From an uncultured Spartobacteria bacterium (lineage in GTDB: Bacteria > Verrucomicrobiota > Verrucomicrobiia > Chthoniobacterales > Terrimicrobiaceae): 44,142 bases of DNA. The notes below the pieces were generated by a model that saw only the letters and a list, made by a program, of their open reading frames with translations, did not search any database and was not told the origin of the DNA. Of this stretch, positions 32,227 through 37,772 are shown one piece after another; the first letter of the stretch is position 1, and each line of letters opens with the position of its first letter. Made by a program: the position numbers and the translations under genes. Where the stretch lies: contig CALCJD010000129.1 of assembly GCA_937960895.1 (NCBI GenBank), positions 1 to 44,142 of the forward strand, given 5' to 3'.

Positions 32227-33207
32227 TCAATACGGTCCGCGGATGAACGGCGCCACCTGGGTGCGGTAATACTGGCTCAAACGCTCGTGAAGCTGCGGGG
32301 TGAGCCGCGGCAGGCCGGAGGCGGACACATTTTGCCGCACCTGCTCGACGGAACTCGCCCCCGGAATCACCACGCTCACCTCCGGGTGATCGAGGATCCA
32401 GCGCAGGGCCATCTGCACCATGGTGAGTCCCACCGGCACAAACACCCGCATCTCGTCGGCCAGTTCCACCCCCTTCTCGAAGGGAATGCCGGCAAAGGTC
32501 TCACCGACATTGAACGCCTGGCCGTCGCAGTTGAAATTCCGGTGATCGTTCGCCGCAAAGGTCGTGTCCTTGGTGAACTTCCCGGAAAGCAGTCCGCTGG
32601 CCAGCGGAAGACGCACGATGACGGCGATGCCCTTCTCCTTCACCACCGGAAACAGCTCGGTGATCGGACGCTGGCGGAAGATGTTGAAGATGATCTGCAG
32701 CGACGCGAGACCCGGTTGTTCCGCGCAAAAAAGCGCTTCGTCAATGGTCTCCACGCTCGCGCCGAAATTCCGGATTTTGCCCTCCTGCTGAAGCCGGCGC
32801 AGCCACCCGAAGACCTCGCCGCGCTTCAGTTCCCCGGTCGGGATGCAATGCAGCTGGACGAGGTCCAGAACGTCCACGCCCAGCCTCTGCAACGACGCCT
32901 CCACCGCGGCCCGCACTCCTTCCTCGGTGTAGTGATCCGGATAAAGGTCGCCGGTTCGTCCGATCTTCGTCGCCACGAAACAGCCGCTGCGTCCGCGGAC
33001 AAATTTGCCCACCAGCGTCTCCGCGCGTCCGCTGCCGTAGACATCGGCCACATCAAAAAACGTCACTCCGGAATCGGCCGCGGTGCCCAAGATGGCCATG
33101 GCCTGCTCCTCGGACACGTCACCCCAGTCCGCACCCCCCAGCTGCCAGCAGCCCAGGCCCACTTCCGATACGCTTACTCCGGTTTTTCCGAACGGTCTCT
33201 CTTTCAT
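32227..33207 (-). CDS. Aldo/keto reductase
   Basis: A 326-residue NAD(P)H-dependent oxidoreductase with a TIM barrel. MKERPFGKTGVSVSEVGLGC is the family N-terminus. The catalytic tetrad is visible: Asp in TFFDVADVYGSGRAE with the Tyr of VYG, Lys in FVATKIG, and His in LVQLHCI. The C-terminus, SVVIPGASSVEQVRQNV, binds the cofactor. Substrates of this group (AKR11/12-like) are broad, so no specific reaction is assigned. The long upstream extension of the frame to 33840 runs antisense to two other genes and is rejected. FKBP follows 41 nt later. A -10-like GACAAT stands 6 nt before the start, but without a good -35. Confidence 0.93.
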   Translation of the reverse strand: MKERPFGKTGVSVSEVGLGCWQLGGADWGDVSEEQAMAILGTAADSGVTFFDVADVYGSGRAETLVGKFVRGRSGCFVATKIGRTGDLYPDHYTEEGVRAAVEASLQRLGVDVLDLVQLHCIPTGELKRGEVFGWLRRLQQEGKIRNFGASVETIDEALFCAEQPGLASLQIIFNIFRQRPITELFPVVKEKGIAVIVRLPLASGLLSGKFTKDTTFAANDHRNFNCDGQAFNVGETFAGIPFEKGVELADEMRVFVPVGLTMVQMALRWILDHPEVSVVIPGASSVEQVRQNVSASGLPRLTPQLHERLSQYYRTQVAPFIRGPY

Positions 33208-33267
33208 CGAAAAATTGTCGGCGGATGATCCACTTTTCCGCCGTTCGATCAAGCAAGGAGGCGTGGA

Positions 33268-33379
33268 ACCCCATCGGGGTGTCCGTGGGGCATCCGCCCG
33301 ATGCCCCAATCGGGACGCCGGAAGACCCGTGTGAATCGGGACTCCGCCGATTCCCCCGTGAAGCAGGGGATCCCCCTGC
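33268..33379 (+). repeat. Cluster of four hairpins ahead of the small secreted protein
   Basis: Four perfect stem-loops follow each other. They are ACCCC/GGGGT (33268-33280), TGGGGCATC/GATGCCCCA (33286-33308, 5-nt loop), GAATCGG/CCGATTC (33333-33353) and GCAGGGG/CCCCTGC (33363-33379, 3-nt loop). The last ends 17 nt before the ATG at 33397. They lie in the divergent gap between the AKR gene and the small secreted protein. This could be a structured 5-prime leader, a repeat element, or insulation between divergent genes. Confidence 0.5.
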
Positions 33380-33396
33380 GACACCCAAAACCAACC

Positions 33397-33738
33397 ATGA
33401 AAAAAACACTCATCGCCCTCATTGTCGCGGCGGCCGGTCCCGCCGCGTTTGCCCAGACAACCGTCACCACCACCACCGTCGGCACCGGCACCATCACGGA
33501 ATACACACCCGGTTCCGTCCTGGTGGTGAAGGAAGCCGCCGGCCCCGTCACCTACCGCTACTCCGACTCCGTGACCTACGTCACGAAGAAGGGACGCGTT
33601 TTGACCGCCGAGGAAGTCCGCACCCGCATGCAGGTCGGAGCCCCGGTTTCGGTCACCTACGCGACCGAAGGCAACGACCGCGTGATCAGCCGCGTCGAAG
33701 TCGATGACGACGGGGAGATCCAGATCGAACGCAATTGA
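33397..33738 (+). CDS. Small secreted protein, paralogue of the one at 1709
   Basis: A 113-residue protein with a signal peptide, MKKTLIALIVAAAGPAAFA-Q. The mature part is made of short beta-like segments: TTTTVGTGTITEYTPGSVLV, GPVTYRYSDSVTYVTKKGRV, a short helix LTAEEVRTRM, APVSVTYATEGNDRVISRVE, and an acidic tail VDDDGEIQIERN. It aligns by hand with the protein at 1709-2059 along most of its length. No catalytic motif or known name is recognised. The longer frame starting at 33301 passes through the hairpin cluster and has no signal peptide, so the ATG at 33397 is used. Confidence 0.82.
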   Translation: MKKTLIALIVAAAGPAAFAQTTVTTTTVGTGTITEYTPGSVLVVKEAAGPVTYRYSDSVTYVTKKGRVLTAEEVRTRMQVGAPVSVTYATEGNDRVISRVEVDDDGEIQIERN

Positions 33739-33893
33739 CCCCCGACCCTGCCCGACGCCCGGAGCCGGCGGGACCCTTGTCCCCCGGCTCCCTGCGTTTT
33801 TCCGGAGGCCGCTTCCCCGACCGGCATGTCCTTTTCCCACTCCCGGCGGAAAAACCCATCCATCCCTGCGGTCAGCGACGATCCGGCCATGTT

Positions 33894-34019
33894 ATGAAAA
33901 CCCTGCTTACACTCCTCGCCCTTGCCTCCGTCGCTGTTTTCACCACGGCCTGCGCCTCCAAAACGACCGACCATTCCACCGGCGTGACGAGGACCACGAC
34001 GATCGGCTACAGCAAATAG
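33894..34019 (+). CDS. Very small lipoprotein (41 residues)
   Basis: MKTLLTLLALASVAVFTTAC then ASKTTDHSTG and a Thr-rich end, TRTTTIGYSK. The hydrophobic stretch followed by Thr-Ala-Cys is a lipobox, slightly irregular because the usual Leu/Ala at -3 is Thr, so the Cys would be lipid-modified and the 21-residue remainder exposed in the periplasm. The size and form recall entericidin-type peptides, but no sequence identity is claimed. The frame upstream to 33735 adds only Pro/Arg-rich residues. A strong hairpin (34032-34068) follows the stop, supporting a real transcribed gene. Confidence 0.65.
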   Translation: MKTLLTLLALASVAVFTTACASKTTDHSTGVTRTTTIGYSK

Positions 34020-34031
34020 TTTCTCTCCCGG

Positions 34032-34068
34032 CGTCCGGCGAATTCCCTCCGCGGAATCGCCGGACGCT
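34032..34068 (+). terminator. Terminator hairpin of the small lipoprotein gene
   Basis: GCGTCCGGCGAATTCC (34032-34047) pairs with GGAATCGCCGGACGC (34054-34068) over 15 bp with one bulged A and a 6-nt loop, 12 nt after the stop. It is followed by TTCCTTCC, a weak pyrimidine run. Confidence 0.65.
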
Positions 34069-34084
34069 TCCTTCCGACGCTGCG

Positions 34085-34117
34085 GCGCCGGAATCCCTTC
34101 AAAAAGAAGGCCGGCGC
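34085..34117. terminator. Second strong hairpin before the leader-peptide promoter
   Basis: GCGCCGG (34085-34091) pairs with CCGGCGC (34111-34117); inside, CCTTC pairs with GAAGG around AAAAA, with a 4-nt bulge on one side. It stands 11 nt before the TTGACT box and would shield the next unit from read-through. Confidence 0.5.
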
Positions 34118-34128
34118 GCCGTGTTCAG

Positions 34129-34156
34129 TTGACTTAGCAAAAAAACGCGTTAGGTT
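34129..34156 (+). promoter_or_regulatory. Promoter of the leaderless small peptide
   Basis: TTGACT (34129-34134, five of six), 16 nt containing an A7 run, TAGGTT (34151-34156), then 6 nt to an ATG at 34163. The spacing puts the transcript start on the ATG. This is one of the best -35 boxes in the window. Confidence 0.55.
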
Positions 34157-34162
34157 TGGCCC

Positions 34163-34270
34163 ATGCACACGAACGTCAAAATGAGAGATGCCCGCGCCGT
34201 CGCGCGTCCTTTTTGCGTTCCGGCGGACCGTACCGCGAATTTGTGCCATCCCCGAATTTGCCATTCCTAA
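34163..34270 (+). CDS. Candidate leaderless 35-residue Cys/His peptide
   Basis: A 36-codon frame, MHTNVKMRDARAVARPF then CVPADRTANLCHPRICHS and a stop. It is basic in the first half and ends with three cysteines and three histidines counting the N-terminal one (CVP, LCHPRICHS). It has no signal peptide. It is placed exactly 6 nt after a -10-like box, so the message would begin with its AUG, and the stop codon is followed without gap by a 12-bp hairpin. It could be a regulatory leader peptide for rnk and the AroA-like gene, where ribosome progress through Cys or His codons controls the hairpin, or a small metal-binding protein with its own terminator. No homologue is claimed. Confidence 0.45.
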   Translation: MHTNVKMRDARAVARPFCVPADRTANLCHPRICHS

Positions 34271-34309
34271 GCGGTTGCCTGCCCATTAGCGGGACCTGCA
34301 GGTAACCGC
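34271..34309 (+). terminator. Hairpin directly after the small peptide (attenuator candidate)
   Basis: GCGGTTGCCTGC (34271-34282) and GCAGGTAACCGC (34298-34309) form a 12-bp stem with a single G-U pair and a 15-nt loop, beginning at the base after the stop codon. The following sequence (GCCGTTCTTCCCCTCCC) is pyrimidine-rich but lacks a T-run. The next 177 nt to rnk hold no other gene that I can see. Confidence 0.5.
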
Positions 34310-34486
34310 GCCGTTCTTCCCCTCCCGCAGGAAATCTTTCGCCGCCTTCCTTTCTTCCCGGCCGTAAAAAACGTCCTCCCGAAGCGAAGAGGGATGCGCG
34401 CGTCCCGATGTCCCGCCCGCCGAAGAAACCCGATCCGTCGCGCCCGAATTTTCATCCATCGATCACCCCCAACCTTAGCTAACACC

Positions 34487-34900
34487 ATGCCAACTTCCCA
34501 GATTCAGATCACCCAGTCCGACTACACCAAACTGCAGAAACTGCTCCGCGACCACCCGGTGACGGGTCCGCAGGACAAAGGCTGTCGCGAGGCTCTGCGC
34601 CAGGAACTCGAACGCGCCGAAATCGTGCCCTCGGATGAAATCTCGCCGGATGTCGTGACACTGCACAGCCGCGTGCGTCTGCGGGATCTCGACGAGGACG
34701 AGACAATGGAATTCACCATCGTGCTGCCCGAGGAGGCCGATGCCCAGTCGGGGCGCATTTCCATCCTCGCGCCGCTTGGCACGGCCATGCTCGGATACCG
34801 GGCGGGCGACAGCTTTGAATGGGACATGCCCGGCGGCCACGGTCATTACCGCATCGAAGAAATCCTGTTCCAGCCCGAAGCCGCCATGCAGCCCTCGTGA
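34487..34900 (+). CDS. rnk: Rnk/GreA-C-type nucleoside diphosphate kinase regulator
   Basis: A 137-residue protein. The N-terminal 45 residues form a short helical hairpin (ITQSDYTKLQKLLRDHPVTG, QELERAEIVPSDEISPDVVT), and the rest is the GreA C-terminal FKBP-like fold: LHSRVRLRDLDEDETMEFTI, VLPEEADAQSGRISILAPLG, TAMLGYRAGDSFEWDMPGGH, YRIEEILFQPEA. Rnk proteins bind RNA polymerase like Gre factors but lack the long coiled coil that stimulates cleavage, and in E. coli influence nucleoside diphosphate kinase levels. The Met at 34487 is chosen; residues before it in the frame are Arg/Pro-rich and unlike the family. The AroA-like gene follows 12 nt later. Confidence 0.9.
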   Translation: MPTSQIQITQSDYTKLQKLLRDHPVTGPQDKGCREALRQELERAEIVPSDEISPDVVTLHSRVRLRDLDEDETMEFTIVLPEEADAQSGRISILAPLGTAMLGYRAGDSFEWDMPGGHGHYRIEEILFQPEAAMQPS

Positions 34901-34912
34901 GTCCGCGCCATC

Positions 34913-36259
34913 ATGGACCTCAAGATCAGTCCGCAACAACGCGTCTGCGGGGACATCGGTCTGCCGGGCGACCAGACCATCTTCCATCGACTGGCCCTGC
35001 TGGCCGCCTTCGCCGACGGTGTTTCCTGCCTGCGAAACATTCCGACCGGCCGTGACAGCCGGACGACGCTGCGTGTCCTCGCGCAGCTGGGGGTCGCCTG
35101 TGAGGAACTCGCGCCGGCGACCCTGAACATCACCGGATGCCGGGGCGTGTTCCGTCCCCACGCCGAGCTCTTCGACTGCGCGGGCTCCGCCACGACGGCG
35201 CGGCTCCTGATGGGCCTGCTCGCCGGACAATCCTTTGAGGCCGTCCTGGACGGAAACGAAACCCTGCGCCGTCTGCCGATGGAGCCCATCGCGGGTCCGC
35301 TGCGCGAAATGGGCGCCCGCATCGTCACGTTTGGAAAGGGCCGCACGCTGCCCCTTTGGATCCGCGGCCAGGAGCTGTGCGGACGGGAGTTTGTCATGGA
35401 CTCCCCCCAACCCGAGCTGAAGTGCGCCCTGCTTTACGCCGCACTCCAGGCCACGGGAACGACCTCCGTGGTGGAAGGACGTCCGACCCGGGACCACACC
35501 GAACGCGCCCTGCAAATGGCCGGCATTCGCCTGACAACCCGGGGATCCCGGGTGAGTCTGGAGGGCGGGCAGATCCCGAACAGTTTCGAAGCCACGATCC
35601 CCGGAGATCTTTCCCTCGGCGCCCATTGGCTGGCCTGGGCCGCGCCGCGGGAGGGTTCACGCATGATCCTGCGCAATGTCGGACTCAGTCCGGGCCGCCT
35701 GGCCTTTGTCGACGTGCTCGTGCGCATGGGGGCGGGCCTCCGCGAAGAGGTGCTTTCCTGCGGGGCCGGCGAATGGTTTGGCCATCTGGACGTGCGCGGA
35801 CGTCCGCTGCGCGCCGTGCAGATCGAGCCGGAGGAAATTCCGCACCTGAGCGGGGAAATCCCCCTTCTGGCCGTGCTGGCCGCCCGGGCGCGCGGCCTGT
35901 CCTCCATCCGCGGTCTCGCCGCATTGCGCGGGGAAAAGCCGGACTGGATCCCCGCCATTGTCACCAACCTTCAGCGCATGGGAGCGGATGTCGAGGAACT
36001 GCCCGACGCGCTTGTGATCACCGGTTCCGGTCATTTGCATGGGGCGGAACTGGATTCCTTCGGAGATCCCCACATCGCCATGGCCTTTGCCATCGCCGGT
36101 CTGCTGGCCGACGAAGGCGGGTCGGTGATCCGCCATGTCGACGGCCTCGACGAGGTGTATCCGGAGTTTTGCCCGACCCTTCACCGATTGGCCGCGGAAG
36201 GACGCGAACCGCCCGCCCCGCCCACGGAACGTCCCCTGGCCCTGTCCGCGCAGGACTGA
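34913..36259 (+). CDS. EPSP-synthase-like protein with replaced catalytic residues
   Basis: A 448-residue protein with the full two-domain inside-out barrel of AroA (LPGDQTIFHRLALLAAFADG, CAGSATTARLLMGLLAG, LDGNETLRRLPMEPIAGPLR, VVEGRPTRDHTERALQMAG, GEIPLLAVLAARARGL). True AroA joins shikimate-3-phosphate and PEP. Compared by hand with the E. coli enzyme, key residues differ. Lys22 is Gln21, Arg124 is Leu121, Asp313 is Gly (GEIP for DEIP), and the KESDR motif is EKPDW at 341-345, losing catalytic Glu341 and Arg344. The DHR motif is DPH, and Lys411 is Glu. Ser/Gln of SxQ and Arg26 remain. A normal EPSP synthase activity is therefore unlikely. It may be a binding or regulatory paralogue, or a transferase on another enolpyruvyl or UDP-sugar substrate. 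The C-terminal 20 residues are Pro-rich. Likely co-transcribed with rnk. Confidence 0.8.
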   Translation: MDLKISPQQRVCGDIGLPGDQTIFHRLALLAAFADGVSCLRNIPTGRDSRTTLRVLAQLGVACEELAPATLNITGCRGVFRPHAELFDCAGSATTARLLMGLLAGQSFEAVLDGNETLRRLPMEPIAGPLREMGARIVTFGKGRTLPLWIRGQELCGREFVMDSPQPELKCALLYAALQATGTTSVVEGRPTRDHTERALQMAGIRLTTRGSRVSLEGGQIPNSFEATIPGDLSLGAHWLAWAAPREGSRMILRNVGLSPGRLAFVDVLVRMGAGLREEVLSCGAGEWFGHLDVRGRPLRAVQIEPEEIPHLSGEIPLLAVLAARARGLSSIRGLAALRGEKPDWIPAIVTNLQRMGADVEELPDALVITGSGHLHGAELDSFGDPHIAMAFAIAGLLADEGGSVIRHVDGLDEVYPEFCPTLHRLAAEGREPPAPPTERPLALSAQD

Positions 36260-36289
36260 AACACCCGGCGCGGAGCGTCTCCCGGACGC

Positions 36290-36318
36290 TTGCCTGCACC
36301 CCCCGACCGTCGTACAAT
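36290..36318 (+). promoter_or_regulatory. Candidate promoter of the usp gene
   Basis: TTGCCT (36290-36295), 17 nt, TACAAT (36313-36318, five of six to the -10 box). Transcription would begin near 36325, leaving a leader of about 56 nt before the ATG at 36381. Confidence 0.5.
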
Positions 36319-36380
36319 CGACTTGGAGTCGGGTTCACTTCAATCACGCCGGAAGGGTCCGGCGGCAGCTTCCCCACATC

Positions 36381-37682
36381 ATGAAAAAGCAAATTCTCTG
36401 CAGCACCGATTTCTCACCCGCCTCCGTGGCGGCGGCCGATGTCGCCGCGGCGCTGGCCGCCCGGATGGGCGGCTCCCTCACCCTCGCGCATGTCACCGAT
36501 CATTCCGATGCCGGCGGACCGGAAGCCTCGCTTTATCTGGAAAGCGCGGTGAAAAACCGCCTGCAGGCTGAGGCCGACCGGATCCGGCAGACCGGCGCCG
36601 AGGTGAAGGACGTGATTTTGCACGGCTCCGTGCATGAAGCCCTTGCCGCGCTCGCGCGCGAATTGAACCCCTTTGCCATTGTGGCCGCCTCGACGGCACG
36701 GCTCGGTGTTTTTGAGCGCTGGCTCATCGGCAGCATGACGGAACGCCTCGTTCAGGTGGCCCCCGCGCCCACCCTGGTGGTGCGGGATCCCGCCGTGCTT
36801 CAGGAATGGCTCGCCGGCACCCGCAAACTGCGCATTTTTGTCGCCGCGGATCTTTCCTTTTCCTCCAATGCACCCCTCGTCTGGATCGGCGAGCTGAGCC
36901 GGGTGGCGGACTGTGAAATCACCGTCGGCTACCTCAATTGGATTCCCGACGAATCCCAGCGGCTCGGCATCGAGGGACCGCTGGAATTTTCCTCCAACCC
37001 GCCCGAACTGCACTCCCTGCTCGTGCGGGATCTCCGCGAAAAAACCCGGAGCATTCTGGGCGACCTCCCGGTGGAGGTCTGCGTGGAACCCCGCTGGGGC
37101 CGCGCCGACCTGCCCTTCCTTGAAATGGCGGAGCGCAACCAGGCCGACCTCATCGTGGTGGGATCACGGGGACCGGGGATGCGGCGGTTCTTTGGGGAAT
37201 CAACCTCCCGCGGCATTCTCCACAATGCCCAACTGAATGTCACCGTCGTTCCCGCCTCGTCGCATATGACCACCGAACTGCCGCTCACCCCGGTGCGGCG
37301 CGTGCTGGTGGCGACGGATTTTTCCGACTTCGGCAACGTGGCGATTCCCTACGCCTACTCGCTGCTGCCTCTCGGCGGTTATGTCCGGCTGCTCCATGTC
37401 AAAAGCCGCTTCGGCGAGGACACCGCCAAACTCACCGAACAGCTGCGCGCCCTCATTCCCACCGAGGCGGAGGCGCGCGGCATTCACACGGAAATCTCCG
37501 TGATCGAAAACCGCCAGGTCGCGGAGGGGATCTGTCAGTCGGCCGCGCAATTCGGCGCGGACATCATCTGCCTGACCACCCACGGCCGGTCCGGCCTCAC
37601 CCAAAGCCTGCTCGGATCCGTGGCCCAGGCGGTCGTGGCCCGCGACGACCGACCCGTTCTCCTCATTCCGAAACCGACGTAA
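36381..37682 (+). CDS. Universal stress protein with three tandem Usp domains
   Basis: A 433-residue cytoplasmic protein made of three UspA units. Unit 1 (about 1-140): KKQILCSTDFSPASVAAADV to LIGSMTERLVQVAPAPTLVV. Unit 2 (about 148-293): LRIFVAADLSFSSNAPLVWI to DLIVVGSRGPGMRRFFGEST, RGILHNAQLNVTVVP. Unit 3 (about 302-433): VRRVLVATDFSDFGNVAIPY to ICLTTHGRSGLTQSLLGSVA, QAVVARDDRPVLLIP. Only unit 3 keeps the complete ATP-binding pattern GxxG(x9)GS; units 1 and 2 have lost one of the glycines, suggesting a division into binding and structural units. Usp proteins respond to starvation, membrane or ionic stress. Here the gene stands 90 nt before an Mrp antiporter operon in the same direction. The frame upstream to 36135 is out of register with any conserved part. 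Confidence 0.9.
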   Translation: MKKQILCSTDFSPASVAAADVAAALAARMGGSLTLAHVTDHSDAGGPEASLYLESAVKNRLQAEADRIRQTGAEVKDVILHGSVHEALAALARELNPFAIVAASTARLGVFERWLIGSMTERLVQVAPAPTLVVRDPAVLQEWLAGTRKLRIFVAADLSFSSNAPLVWIGELSRVADCEITVGYLNWIPDESQRLGIEGPLEFSSNPPELHSLLVRDLREKTRSILGDLPVEVCVEPRWGRADLPFLEMAERNQADLIVVGSRGPGMRRFFGESTSRGILHNAQLNVTVVPASSHMTTELPLTPVRRVLVATDFSDFGNVAIPYAYSLLPLGGYVRLLHVKSRFGEDTAKLTEQLRALIPTEAEARGIHTEISVIENRQVAEGICQSAAQFGADIICLTTHGRSGLTQSLLGSVAQAVVARDDRPVLLIPKPT

Positions 37683-37720
37683 TCCGCCCCGTCCATCGGG
37701 AGCCGGTCGTCCGATTCGTC

Positions 37721-37747
37721 TCCGCCCCGACATCCCGCCGGGGCGGA
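37721..37747 (+). terminator. Hairpin between usp and mrpA
   Basis: TCCGCCCCG (37721-37729) and CGGGGCGGA (37739-37747) form a perfect 9-bp stem with a 9-nt loop. It lacks a T-run, so it may be a leaky terminator or part of the mrp leader. Confidence 0.4.
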
Positions 37748-37772
37748 CCCCTGCATCTTTCGCCATCAACTC

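Noticed and set aside
33251..33334. A perfect AAGGAGG followed by a GTG-started 23-codon frame in the hairpin region
   Set aside because: The spacing between the Shine-Dalgarno site and the GTG is only about two bases, the peptide is Arg/Gly/Pro-rich without features, and the genes here do not use Shine-Dalgarno sites.
33208..33840. An extension of the aldo/keto reductase frame by 211 codons upstream
   Set aside because: It runs antisense to the small secreted protein at 33397 and through the hairpin cluster; the family N-terminus MKERPFGKTG fixes the start at 33207.
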